Part shown: positions 7,032 to 15,172 of the stretch, piece by piece | Numbering within the stretch: position 1 is the first letter of the stretch | How the letters are laid out: each line of letters starts with the position of its first letter | Source of the DNA: Planctomycetaceae bacterium UBA6172 | GTDB taxonomy: Bacteria; Planctomycetota; Planctomycetia; Pirellulales; Pirellulaceae | NCBI GenBank assembly: GCA_002422955.1 | Contig: DITY01000071.1 | Coordinates: 91,601 to 107,375 of the forward strand | Direction of reading: 5' to 3' | DNA length: 15,775 nt | Notes under the pieces: generated by a model | Seen by the model: only the letters and a program-made list of their open reading frames with translations | Told to the model about the DNA's origin: nothing | Database searches by the model: none | Position numbers and translations under genes: made by a program

Positions 7032-8054
7032 ATGATCCGAAGTGATCGGAAGGCCGGCTTTACGCTGGTCGAATTGCTCGTCGTGATTGCGATTATTGGT
7101 GTCATGGTGGGTCTGCTTTTGCCCGCGGTCCAGTCGGCCCGGGAAGCGGCTCGGCGGATGAGTTGTCAGAACAATCTCAAGCAGATTGGGTTGGCGGTCC
7201 TTAATTATGAAAGCACGTTCAAGCAGTTCCCACACGGGACGAGGAACGACGATCCGGCTAACGTTCGGCCCAACAACGTTTGGACCGCAGGGCCTTGGCG
7301 AAAGGGTTCGGTGTTGGTCAAGATTCTCCCTTTCATGGAACAATCGGCGCTTTACGACAGGCTCAACTTCAGTGCAGACGTGATCACGCAGATCGTGGCG
7401 CAAGGCTACTCCGGCGCCAACGGCGCACGGATGGGCGTTTACATCTGCCCGAGCGACGGGACGACCGGTTCGCGTCTGACCAACGCGCAGCAGTTTTATA
7501 ACTACGCGACCTGCATCGGCAATCAGAACATGTCAGCGCAGTGGGGCGGTTGCAATCTCTACCCGAATGACTCCGTGAACACGCGGGCCCAAAACGTGCT
7601 CGGCGGGAATCTGTTCGGAAACGGAGCCTCGGGCCATGGTGGTTCGATCACGGCAACGAATATTTCGGGGGTTTTTTCGCGATACAACTGGGGTGCCAGG
7701 CTGCGCGACGTGACCGACGGGATGACCAGCACGATCATGATGGGCGAGATCCTGCCGGTTTGCGGCGACCATCACCGCGGCGGCTGGTACGACCCCAACG
7801 CGCTGTGGACCGCGACGACCGGAGGTATCAACTTCAACACATGCCGCAAACGCGGCGTTGTTGACACCGGACAGAATTGCAACGACTTCCGGATTTGGAT
7901 GACCTCCCAGGCCTTCAAGTCGGACCACCCCGGCGGTGCCCAGTTCGTCCTGTGCGACGGATCGGTCGCCTTCCTGAGCGATTCGGTGAATTATCTGCTG
8001 TATCAACAGATGGGTTCTCGGAACGACGGCGAACCGCTTTCGGGCTCCTTCTAG
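7032..8054 (+). CDS. DUF1559 prepilin-like protein with H-X9-DG C-terminus
   Basis: A 340-residue exported protein with a type IV prepilin-like N-terminus: MIRSDRKAG, then FTLVELLVVIAIIGVMVGLL, with the predicted prepilin peptidase cut between Gly9 and Phe10 and the conserved Glu at position +5 (Glu14). PAVQSAREAARRMSCQNNLKQ follows, the junction typical of planctomycete DUF1559 proteins, and the globular region ends in the H-X9-DG motif, here H-PGGAQFVLC-DG. Such proteins occur in large paralogous families in Planctomycetes; assembly into a pseudopilus or surface fibre is inferred from the N-terminus. Start ATG 7032 is chosen for AAGGGAG 6 nt upstream; GTG 6990 is disfavoured. It is the first gene of the exported-protein block. 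Confidence 0.95.
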   Translation: MIRSDRKAGFTLVELLVVIAIIGVMVGLLLPAVQSAREAARRMSCQNNLKQIGLAVLNYESTFKQFPHGTRNDDPANVRPNNVWTAGPWRKGSVLVKILPFMEQSALYDRLNFSADVITQIVAQGYSGANGARMGVYICPSDGTTGSRLTNAQQFYNYATCIGNQNMSAQWGGCNLYPNDSVNTRAQNVLGGNLFGNGASGHGGSITATNISGVFSRYNWGARLRDVTDGMTSTIMMGEILPVCGDHHRGGWYDPNALWTATTGGINFNTCRKRGVVDTGQNCNDFRIWMTSQAFKSDHPGGAQFVLCDGSVAFLSDSVNYLLYQQMGSRNDGEPLSGSF

Positions 8055-8121
8055 TTGCGTTGGTTCACGCCCCAAGTCATTGAGCCGCTCCGCCGGGTCG
8101 AGTGGCTTGACATCGTCTCAC

Positions 8122-8149
8122 GCTCGCCCTGGCCATGGTCGGGGCGAGC
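8122..8149 (+). promoter_or_regulatory. Strong intercistronic hairpin between pilin-like and lipoprotein genes
   Basis: GCTCGCCC (8122-8129) pairs perfectly with GGGCGAGC (8142-8149), extended inward by U-G, G-C and G-U pairs around a 6-nt loop. It lies 67 nt after the DUF1559 stop and is not followed by a T-run. It could be a partial terminator or an mRNA 3' stabiliser that keeps pilin-like protein in excess over downstream products; this role is inference. Confidence 0.5.
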
Positions 8150-8237
8150 TTCGGATTAGCTCCGCGAGGGCTTTTCCTCCTCGTTATCCAGGAAACCGTA
8201 TCTGTCACACCTCCCAACCGATCCAAGGATTATCAGG

Positions 8238-8738
8238 ATGCCTCCCACTCAAACCGTCTTCGTGTCTTTGTTGCCATTCCTACTTGCCGTCGTCGGTTGT
8301 GGCGGTGACGGCCTCAACCCGACGCCCGTTTCTGGAACCATCAATTACCGGGGCAAGCCGGTCGCCGACGCCCAGGTCACCTTCCACTGGACGGGTGGCG
8401 AGGGAGGCAGGTCGGCGAGCGGCAAGACCGATGCCCAAGGGAAATTTGAATTAACAACGAACTCGACCAATGACGGGGCCGTGCCGGGAGATTACGCGGT
8501 AACCGTCGCGAAGTTCGACGCGGCGGCGGTCGGTAAGTCGGAGGGTATCGACGTCGAGGCAGGCAATTACGGGGCGAATTATGAGGCCATGATGAACGCG
8601 GCAGCTAACAACAAGCCGGGAGGGGCGGTCCCAATGTCGAACGAGATCCCGGCGAAGTTCAACAGTGTCGCCGAGTCTGGGATCAAACGATCGGTGGCGT
8701 CCGGCCAAAATAACGATTTCACGATCGACCTCGAATGA
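8238..8738 (+). CDS. Small lipoprotein, carboxypeptidase-regulatory-like domain
   Basis: A 166-residue predicted lipoprotein. The signal peptide has a hydrophobic core (residues 7-19) and a lipobox VVGC with the lipidated Cys21. Residues about 30-75 form a beta-sandwich of the carboxypeptidase-regulatory-like type (PVSGTINYRGKPVADAQVTF, then GKTDAQGKFEL), continuing with GAVPGDYAVTVAKFD. Planctomycete genomes frequently place such lipoproteins directly after DUF1559 genes, suggesting a shared role at the cell surface. Start ATG 8238 has AAGGA 8 nt upstream. Its stop overlaps the start of the next gene by 4 nt (ATGA), pointing to translational coupling. Confidence 0.88.
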   Translation: MPPTQTVFVSLLPFLLAVVGCGGDGLNPTPVSGTINYRGKPVADAQVTFHWTGGEGGRSASGKTDAQGKFELTTNSTNDGAVPGDYAVTVAKFDAAAVGKSEGIDVEAGNYGANYEAMMNAAANNKPGGAVPMSNEIPAKFNSVAESGIKRSVASGQNNDFTIDLE

Positions 8739-10069
8739 TCCGCCTGCCGTGGAGACCTCTCAGTCGCCGGGGGTTGCTGTGTGCCTTGGCGGCGTTGCTT
8801 CTGGTCGGCGCTGGCGTCGACCTCCCGGGACGGTGGTGTCGATCGGCCGCGGAGAGGTCGATGGCGCGAAATCAACCGCACTCGGCGCTCCGCTGGATCG
8901 CCCGTTGTCGAACGTTTTCGGGTCGGAACCCTTGGGCTGATCGGGAGTCGGATGCCGCGATCGCAGCGCTGGCCTGGTTGAGGCTCAACTCCGCTCGCCG
9001 CGCGGCGGAGACGCTGGACGCGGTCGCGATGCCCAGCGACCAGTTCGAGCGCACCCGGGCCGCCTTAGAGACGTTGTCGAGTTGTCAGCGAGGCGACTTG
9101 GCCGCGGTTAACCGCTTGACCGGCGATTTTTTCGACCGACTTCCCCCGCAAGCGATCTTCGAAGCGGTCGTGCGATGTGCCCAATTCAACGGCCGATTCG
9201 ACTTAGCCCGCGCGGTTGCCGACGATTGGCAGCGGCAATTCCCTCAGGACGCGGCCGCGGCGTACCAACGAGGGCGAAACGCCGAATTGACCGAGCGACT
9301 ACCGGAGGCGCTCCAGGCCTATCGCGACGCCTTGGCGTTGCAGCCGGACCTCCCCCGCGCCGCGTTCCGCTCGGGCGTGCTGCTGGCCCGCGAACGCGGC
9401 CCGACGTTGGAACGGGACTTTGAACTCGCGGCCGACCTTTTCCGGTCGTGCTCCGGGTCGGAGTGCGGCGAGATCGCGGCAATCGAGGTGGCCAATTGCC
9501 TGTGGGAGCTTCAGCAGACCGACCGGGCGTGGGAAGTATTGCAACCGATCATTGCTCGCAGGCCCGGGTCGTTGGTCGATGCCTATTTGGAGGTCGACGA
9601 ATATGTCGAAGAAGACCGGGTCGCGATCGTCGCGTCCCGCATCGCCGAGAGCCGCGGCGACGACCCGCTGGCGATCGACCTGTTGGAACGAGCCCTCGCC
9701 CATAACCCACGCAATTTCGAGGCGGTGGGGCGTTTGGCGGTGATCCTCCGCCGCTGCGGACGGGATGATCAGGCCGAGTCGCGAACCACCGATCACCAGC
9801 GGATGTTGCAGCAGCGCGAGCGGGCGGTTGCCATTCGCACCCGGTTGGTCGAACGCCCCGACGACATCGACGCGCGATTCGAACTGGCCGTCATTTACTT
9901 CGACATCGAATCGCTCGCCGACACGCAGCTCGAACTGAGCGAGGTGCTAAAACGCGACTCCGACCACGCCGGTGCGAAGAAACTTTTGGTGGAGGTTGCC
10001 CGCCAGTGGTCGCGGATGCGCAGCGATCCCGGTCAATCCACCCTCAGCGAGGTCGCGACAAAACGATGA
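8735..10069 (+). CDS. Membrane-anchored TPR-repeat protein
   Basis: A 444-residue protein with an N-terminal hydrophobic segment (about residues 13-29, LLCALAALLLVGAGVDL) after an arginine-rich start, consistent with a signal anchor. The rest is helical with TPR-like repeats, clearest at about 173-207 (AYQRGRNAELTERLPEALQA), 309-342 (PLAIDLLERALAHNPRNFEA) and 377-418 (ARFELAVIYFDIESLADTQL). TPR arrays bind other proteins, so it may act as a scaffold for the neighbouring propeller protein. It starts inside the lipoprotein stop (ATGA) and its own stop overlaps the next start in the same manner, so all three are probably one translational unit. No catalytic domain is visible. Confidence 0.85.
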   Translation: MIRLPWRPLSRRGLLCALAALLLVGAGVDLPGRWCRSAAERSMARNQPHSALRWIARCRTFSGRNPWADRESDAAIAALAWLRLNSARRAAETLDAVAMPSDQFERTRAALETLSSCQRGDLAAVNRLTGDFFDRLPPQAIFEAVVRCAQFNGRFDLARAVADDWQRQFPQDAAAAYQRGRNAELTERLPEALQAYRDALALQPDLPRAAFRSGVLLARERGPTLERDFELAADLFRSCSGSECGEIAAIEVANCLWELQQTDRAWEVLQPIIARRPGSLVDAYLEVDEYVEEDRVAIVASRIAESRGDDPLAIDLLERALAHNPRNFEAVGRLAVILRRCGRDDQAESRTTDHQRMLQQRERAVAIRTRLVERPDDIDARFELAVIYFDIESLADTQLELSEVLKRDSDHAGAKKLLVEVARQWSRMRSDPGQSTLSEVATKR

Positions 10070-11898
10070 AGCATGACATCGAGCTCCGTCGTCGCACTGA
10101 CGACCACCAGCTTGGCGATCGCGCTGCCGACGATCGGCACGATCAGCGGGGTGCCGCGGCGATCGCGTTGATCGGGCTGGCCGTGCTGATGGGGACTGGC
10201 TGCGGCGACGTCAACCGAGCGATTGACCGGAGCGAAGTCTCATCAGAGCGACGGCAGAACGCCGCCGAGGGCGAGTCGCCGCAGCCGGTCAGTTTCCGCG
10301 AAGTCGATTCAGTCGTGATCTCAGGGTTCACCTATCGGCATGGCGGGGAGGCGGGCTTGGCGACGCTGCTCGAGATCGTCGGCGGTGGGGTGACCTGTTT
10401 CGACTACGACCTCGACGGGGAAAACGACTTGGCTTTCGCCGGGGGAGGCCGCATCGATCCCGTGGAACGGTCGATTCGCGGCGAGCGTTCCCTGTTGTGT
10501 CGCGGTGAGGGCGGATTCCGTTTCGAAGATGTCACCGACGCGGCCGGGCTCGGAGTGAAATCGCTTTACAGCCACGGATTCGCGCCGGCGGATTGGAATC
10601 ATGATGGCTTCGTCGACCTGGCGATGTACGGCTACGGTGGCATCCGGCTGTATCGCAATCAGGGTGACGGGACCTTTGTCGACGCGACGGAGGAATCCGA
10701 CCTCCCGCCGCTCCCTTGGGTGACCGCGGCCGGTTGGGGTGACCTGAACGGCGACGGTGATCTCGACCTGTATCTCGGCTCGTACGCCGACTGGGATCTC
10801 GACCGGCACCGCGTCTGTTCGGGGCCCGACGGTAAGTCCGATGTCTGTTCCCCCAATGCTTTCGGGGCGGCCACGAGCGAGTTGCTGATCGCCCGGGGGG
10901 ACGGGACGTTTGAGATCGGTTCGGAGCTGATCGCGAGCGGCCGTGTCGGCAAATCGCTGGGTGTGCTGATTGGCCGGCTGGAAGACGGTGGACTCCCCAG
11001 CGTCTACGTTACGAACGACATGCTGCCCAACGCGCTTCTCCGCCAGGGCCAGGACGGTCTCTACCGCGACGTCGCGATCACAGCCGGGGCCGCGGTCGAT
11101 GCTTCGGGAAACGCAAACGCCAGCATGGGGGTGACGGCATTCGATGGTTCCGGAAGCGGACGCTTCGACCTCCTGGTGACAAACTTCGATCACGAACAGA
11201 TCGCGTTTTACCGGAACGAGGCGAACGGTTCGTTCCGGCACGCCAGTCGCGAAGTCGGCTTGAACCGGATCGCCGCGGCGGTCGTCGGGTTCGGAGTGGT
11301 CGCCGCGGATTTCGCCGGCACCGGCTGGGAAGACGTGCTCCTGACCAGCGGCCATGTTCGATATTTTCCAGATCGGGGTGAGATCCGTCAGCACCCCATC
11401 CTTCTACGGAACCGCGGGGGCCGGGGTTTTCGGCAAGAACTGCCGGCGTGCGATTACTTCGCCCGGAAGTCGTGCGGCCGTGGTCTGGCGATCGCAGACT
11501 TCGATCATGACGGTGACCAGGACGTCGTGATCACTCATCTTTTTGATCCCCCCGTGGTCCTCGAAAACCTTTCGGAGAGCTCCAGGTCGTGGCTGGGCGT
11601 TTCCCTCGTGGGGACGCGGAGCCCGCGGAGCCCGATCGGGGCGATCGTTAGGCTGCGGGTGGGTGATCGGGTACTGAGCCGACAGCTTTTCGGCGGCGGC
11701 AGCTTCCTCTCCCATAGCGACGCGGAAATCCTCTTCCGCTGGCCGTCAGCGGGCGAGCGGCTCGTCGCTTTGGAAATCGACTGGCCCAGTGGCCTCAAGC
11801 AGCGGTTCACGGAAATTTCTCCAGGCCGCTCGCTACGCGTGGTCGAACCGCTTGAGGAGCCGCCTAGGCCGGAGCCGCTCACCGCCGCGAAGCATTGA
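10066..11898 (+). CDS. CRTAC1 family protein: FG-GAP beta-propeller with ASPIC/UnbV domain
   Basis: A 610-residue, predicted exported protein. Five or six FG-GAP calcium-binding loops of the D-x-D-x-D-G-x-x-D type are visible: DYDLDGEND near residue 113, DWNHDGFVD near 175, DLNGDGDLD near 226, a degenerate one near 360, DFAGTGWED near 415 and DFDHDGDQD near 479. A cysteine pair C251/C261 sits in the family's Cys-x-GP-x-G segment. The C-terminus (about 520-595) is an ASPIC/UnbV domain (GAIVRLRVGDRVLSRQLFGG, then IDWPSGLKQRF). Such proteins are secreted or surface exposed and probably bind partners through the propeller. The export signal is unusual: about 28 charged residues precede the hydrophobic stretch and a possible lipidated Cys46. 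Start ATG 10066 overlaps the preceding stop. Confidence 0.93.
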   Translation: MKHDIELRRRTDDHQLGDRAADDRHDQRGAAAIALIGLAVLMGTGCGDVNRAIDRSEVSSERRQNAAEGESPQPVSFREVDSVVISGFTYRHGGEAGLATLLEIVGGGVTCFDYDLDGENDLAFAGGGRIDPVERSIRGERSLLCRGEGGFRFEDVTDAAGLGVKSLYSHGFAPADWNHDGFVDLAMYGYGGIRLYRNQGDGTFVDATEESDLPPLPWVTAAGWGDLNGDGDLDLYLGSYADWDLDRHRVCSGPDGKSDVCSPNAFGAATSELLIARGDGTFEIGSELIASGRVGKSLGVLIGRLEDGGLPSVYVTNDMLPNALLRQGQDGLYRDVAITAGAAVDASGNANASMGVTAFDGSGSGRFDLLVTNFDHEQIAFYRNEANGSFRHASREVGLNRIAAAVVGFGVVAADFAGTGWEDVLLTSGHVRYFPDRGEIRQHPILLRNRGGRGFRQELPACDYFARKSCGRGLAIADFDHDGDQDVVITHLFDPPVVLENLSESSRSWLGVSLVGTRSPRSPIGAIVRLRVGDRVLSRQLFGGGSFLSHSDAEILFRWPSAGERLVALEIDWPSGLKQRFTEISPGRSLRVVEPLEEPPRPEPLTAAKH

Positions 11899-11906
11899 AC
11901 CACCCC

Positions 11907-11920
11907 CTCGCTACTGCGAG
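11907..11920 (+). other. Small hairpin in the gap after the propeller gene
   Basis: CTCGC, loop TACT, GCGAG lies 9 nt past the CRTAC1-family stop, and a TTTTT run follows 13 nt later. The stem is short and the spacing poor, so a terminator is only weakly supported; the following gene may belong to the same transcript. Confidence 0.25.
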
Positions 11921-11976
11921 TACCCGATAACATTTTTCGCCCCCTATTCCATTCCCCCTGCCGAGCCGATCCCACC

Positions 11977-12735
11977 ATGACCGATGACATTCCGAACGCC
12001 GATATTGACTCGCTCATCGACGCTAACAGGCCTGATGTTGCTCCGCGATCCGCTGGTCCGCCGATGGTGAAATCCTTAGCGCTCGGGCTGGGGATCGCGG
12101 CGCTCTTGGGTTGGGGGATCAATGCCTACCCGCCGTTTCGATTCGAGATTCCTGGGGAGCTGTTGCAGGTCAACATGTACAGCCCGCCGGCGGAGCAACA
12201 ACGCTTCAAGGTGGAATCGGATAAGGCCTATTGGCTGAACGGCTCGCTCCATTTCGGCCTGATCGGACTGGCCTTCGGACTCGTCCCGGCCGCCGTGACT
12301 CGCGGCGACGGGCAAGGGCGCCGGCTCGCGATCAACGCGATCCTCGGGTTGGTAGCGGGCTGCCTCGGTTTCGCGGCGGCGGTCTTCCTGCGCCGGTTTT
12401 GTGACTCGGGTGTCGAACTTCCGGTGATCGGATCGCTGAACGGAATGCTCGCCGACACCCTGGTTTTCGTCCTGCTCGGTGTCGCGCTCTGCCTCCCGGT
12501 AATGATCCCGCTGCTCCGTTCGTCCCATGCCGAAATCAAGTCGAAAGCCGCCGCGTTGCCGTTGGGTGCCTTGTTGTCCGGTTTGGCGTTCCCGATCGCG
12601 GCCTCGATCCTGTTCCCCACCCAGAGCACCCGTGACCTCCCGATCCTCCACAACGGGATGTTAGCGGTCTGGTTGGCTTTCTTTGCTTTATCGCTGATGC
12701 TGATCTTCGTTTTGGCGGGGGAGAAGAAGCGATGA
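11977..12735 (+). CDS. Hypothetical six-helix membrane protein
   Basis: A 252-residue protein with no family I recognise. Predicted membrane segments lie at about 33-51, 91-107, 117-138, 157-180, 192-213 and 228-248. Segment 52-90 between the first two helices is a hydrophilic loop; the first 30 residues are acidic and probably cytoplasmic. The fourth helix contains two prolines. No transporter signature or catalytic motif is evident. It starts 78 nt after the CRTAC1-family gene without a clear ribosome binding site, and its stop overlaps the start of the next gene by 4 nt (ATGA). It is plausibly the inner-membrane component of the same module as its neighbours, by position only. Confidence 0.8.
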   Translation: MTDDIPNADIDSLIDANRPDVAPRSAGPPMVKSLALGLGIAALLGWGINAYPPFRFEIPGELLQVNMYSPPAEQQRFKVESDKAYWLNGSLHFGLIGLAFGLVPAAVTRGDGQGRRLAINAILGLVAGCLGFAAAVFLRRFCDSGVELPVIGSLNGMLADTLVFVLLGVALCLPVMIPLLRSSHAEIKSKAAALPLGALLSGLAFPIAASILFPTQSTRDLPILHNGMLAVWLAFFALSLMLIFVLAGEKKR

Positions 12736-14099
12736 AGCGAATCGCTTGCGGCGGCTTGATCCTCGTCTGCTCCATCGGTTGTGACGGTTCGAAACGGGAT
12801 GGGCCGGCCCGCCTCTCAGCGGCCGTGACCCCATCGCCAATCGCCGTCCCGGCGGGCGAATCGAAGGCAGCTCGAAGCGATTCACCCCGTCCTGTCCGAC
12901 CAAGCGACGAGATGGGCGGCCGGGTCGCGCGGGTCGCGCCTCGTCCCATCAGTCCGATCGACCAATTGCCGGAAGGACAGCTCTACCGGACCGCGATCGC
13001 GGCGTTGGACTTGGGCCGGGTCGCCGACGCGGAAAAGGCTCGGGAGCGATTGAAAGCTCAGACGCAACGCCCCGTCCTTGTCCGCGCCGTCGAGGGTTTC
13101 AAGCTCGCCAAGCAAGGCCGATTTGACGAGGCAATTGCGATCGCCGAGGAGGTTTCGCGAGTCCCCGTGATGCAAGGGGAGGCATACCTGATCGCTGGCG
13201 AAGCGTTTCACAAACGCGGATTGTGGGCCGATGCGATCGGAGCGTTTCAAGGTGCGAGCCAAAGCGACCCGGCCAACCCACGCCCTCATCGTTGGTTGGG
13301 CATGATCCATTACGACTTAGGGGCGATGACCCAGGCGATCGATCACCTGCGAACCGTCGCAGATCTCGACCCGACCGACTCCGCCTCGCTCAGGCTTTCC
13401 GGGCTGATCCATCACGACTACGAAAGGTTCGAAGAGGCGATCGCCGATTATCGCCGAGTGTTGGAACGCGGCGTATCGCCCGGCATGGAGTTGAAAGTCC
13501 GACTCGAATTGGCCGACTCGCTACGGCAATTGCGGCGGTATCCGGAGAGCTTGGCGGCGATTGATACCTGCCCCGATGGGGCGGACGTGTTGGCGATGCG
13601 GGCTGCTTGTCTTGAGTCGGCTGGTCAGGTTGAAGACGCAATGCGGTCGGCCGACGCGGCGCTCCGGTTCGATCCTCTTCACCCGCTCGCGAATCTCGTC
13701 TCGGGACGTCTGCACCTCGCCCAGCAATCTTGGGGTAAGTCGATCGCTGCACTGCGGACGGCCGTCGAAGCCGAACCCACGCAACACGGTTCGAGATACC
13801 TGCTCGGCCGGGCGCTCCTGTTGTCCGGAGACCATGACGCTGCCGCTGCCGAATTGGCGAAATCGGAAGAGCTCAGGGAGCTTGCACTGAAGCTCTCCGA
13901 ATTGCATCTGGAAGCGGTCTCCAAACCCGACGACGCGTCGGTGCGCCTCCAGATGGGTGTGCTTGCCGAGCGGTTGGGACGCCCACAGACGGCGCTCAAC
14001 TGGTATCACGCGGCGCTCGCCTTGGACGGCGAATCCGCGACGGCTGCCGAAGCGGTTCGACGCCTCTCCCGACCGCCGAGCTTGTCCCCGACGCCGTGA
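12732..14099 (+). CDS. TPR-repeat lipoprotein
   Basis: A 455-residue protein with a short signal peptide ending in a lipobox-like CSIGC, so Cys17 is probably lipidated (the -3 position Ser is atypical). A Pro/Arg/Ser-rich linker runs to about residue 75, then TPR repeats fill most of the chain. The clearest are about 115-140 (GFKLAKQGRFDEAIAIAEEV), 150-185 (GEAFHKRGLWADAIGAFQGA), 187-250 (two consecutive units) and near the C-terminus (LAERLGRPQTALNWYHAALA). TPR lipoproteins usually act as assembly or docking factors at a membrane. GGGGGAG precedes the start by about 8 nt, and the ATGA overlap with the membrane-protein gene suggests coupled translation. It is the last gene of the block. Confidence 0.87.
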   Translation: MKRIACGGLILVCSIGCDGSKRDGPARLSAAVTPSPIAVPAGESKAARSDSPRPVRPSDEMGGRVARVAPRPISPIDQLPEGQLYRTAIAALDLGRVADAEKARERLKAQTQRPVLVRAVEGFKLAKQGRFDEAIAIAEEVSRVPVMQGEAYLIAGEAFHKRGLWADAIGAFQGASQSDPANPRPHRWLGMIHYDLGAMTQAIDHLRTVADLDPTDSASLRLSGLIHHDYERFEEAIADYRRVLERGVSPGMELKVRLELADSLRQLRRYPESLAAIDTCPDGADVLAMRAACLESAGQVEDAMRSADAALRFDPLHPLANLVSGRLHLAQQSWGKSIAALRTAVEAEPTQHGSRYLLGRALLLSGDHDAAAAELAKSEELRELALKLSELHLEAVSKPDDASVRLQMGVLAERLGRPQTALNWYHAALALDGESATAAEAVRRLSRPPSLSPTP

Positions 14100-14136
14100 G
14101 CCCGATCAGCGAACAGCACGTCGCTGTCCTGAATCG

Positions 14137-14155
14137 CCCGAACGATCGGTTCGGG
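14137..14155 (+). terminator. Possible terminator of the surface gene block
   Basis: CCCGAAC, loop GATCG, GTTCGGG forms a perfect 7-bp stem 38 nt after the last stop codon. The downstream sequence is T-rich but interrupted (CCTTTGTCTCTCCGTTTT), so it is not a canonical intrinsic terminator. Its position fits the end of the operon. Confidence 0.4.
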
Positions 14156-14279
14156 GCCTCGTCGCCTTTGTCTCTCCGTTTTCAAAACCTTCTCGCGATT
14201 TCAGCTGGAATTCCCGGCGAGCACAAAAACCCCGCAAATTCCGAGGTAATCAACACTGACACATCGCGATGCTTTGCAC

Positions 14280-14323
14280 CATGCGTCTTCCGTAAACCGT
14301 TGCTGGTTAGAATCTTACGCATG
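14280..14323. repeat. Inverted repeat, 7-bp arms around 30 nt
   Basis: CATGCGT at 14280-14286 and ACGCATG at 14317-14323 are perfect inverse complements, with a weaker AACC/GGTT pair nested inside. Function unknown; chance occurrence is possible. Confidence 0.4.
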
Positions 14324-14413
14324 ACACTGGCATTTTTATCACCGGGGATGGCTGCCATTTCAGGGGGCTAAACTTCCAAAACTAATGGATCAGGAAGTGG
14401 GGCGCATTCCAGC

Positions 14414-15145
14414 CTAGCTATCGCCCGCGATGAAGTCGTGCCATTGATACCCGTCGGGCAGGGTTGCATCCGCGGCGAACTCGAGGTGCAGAATGCGCCG
14501 ATGCCGGGTCGTCCCGGGGTGTGACGCGCCGCTGGAATGGCTGATCAGGGGACGCATCGCCAGCACATCGCCGGCCAAGGCGTGAATCGTTTCCGCCCGC
14601 TCGATCCCCAATCCTTCGCAGCCCTTCGACCGATGCGATTCGGGGATCACTCGCAACGGGCCGTTCTCATCAGTCACCTCGTCCAAATGGACCCGCATCG
14701 TCAGCATCCGACGCAGGATCGCATCGCTCGCGATCACATGCGGGACTCCGGCTTTGATCGTCGGCCGCGAAAAATGGGAGGATGGCGGGGCATCATGGTT
14801 CTTGACGGCGATCGCCGTGTCCTGGTGCCATGCGAGGGCCCAACTGCGATCGGGCGGCTTGTCAAAAAACAGGACCCGGACCAAGCCGAAGCGTGCGCCC
14901 AGCACTTCCCGCAAGGTTGCCGCGATCGCCCCATCTCGCCAGAACGTTTTCACTTCCGGGATCGCATCGAGCAGATTCCGTGCCGCATAAACGTGCCCAC
15001 GGCTGGAACGCGCCCGCCGGGTGTCGCCAGTGTCGCTCAAGGCGTCGCGGCAGACTTGGCGTAACCGTTCGACGGTTGAGAGTTCCACCGCGCCGGGCAG
15101 TAACCCGAATCCACGGGTCTCCAGTTCGTCGAGAAACGTCGACAT
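14414..15145 (-). CDS. Phytanoyl-CoA dioxygenase (PhyH) family protein
   Basis: A 243-residue Fe(II)/2-oxoglutarate-dependent oxygenase of the PhyH family, full length for compact bacterial members. The iron-binding triad is visible: His107 and Asp109 in AWHQDTAI, and the distal His203 in RPLISHSSGAS. Arg217 in RRILHLEFA is placed to bind 2-oxoglutarate. LDEVTDENGPLRVIPESHR (about 154-172) is the typical mid-domain segment before the distal histidine. The family hydroxylates diverse small molecules, so the substrate is not predictable. Start ATG 15145 gives the expected N-terminus (GFGLLPGAV after a short helix). It is converging with the surface block and is preceded on its own strand by a terminator-like hairpin only 27 nt upstream. 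Confidence 0.92.
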   Translation of the reverse strand: MSTFLDELETRGFGLLPGAVELSTVERLRQVCRDALSDTGDTRRARSSRGHVYAARNLLDAIPEVKTFWRDGAIAATLREVLGARFGLVRVLFFDKPPDRSWALAWHQDTAIAVKNHDAPPSSHFSRPTIKAGVPHVIASDAILRRMLTMRVHLDEVTDENGPLRVIPESHRSKGCEGLGIERAETIHALAGDVLAMRPLISHSSGASHPGTTRHRRILHLEFAADATLPDGYQWHDFIAGDS

Positions 15146-15172
15146 CGGCGAGGACTGCCAGGATCAAGGCGT

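Larger units (their letters stand above)
14100..14413. other. Convergent intergenic region without genes
   Basis: The region lies between the 3' ends of the TPR lipoprotein gene and the minus-strand dioxygenase gene and has no credible open frame. It has a hairpin followed by pyrimidine-rich sequence (14137-14155) and a wide inverted repeat (14280-14323), and is AT-richer than its surroundings from about 14220 to 14400. Confidence 0.7.

Noticed and set aside
8107..8112. Perfect TTGACA -35 hexamer upstream of the lipoprotein gene
   Set aside because: No -10-like hexamer lies 16-18 nt downstream; that position falls in the GC hairpin.
10321..11394. Minus-strand open frame of 357 codons opposite the propeller gene
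   Set aside because: Antisense shadow of a gene with repeated calcium-binding loops; no domain or start signal of its own.
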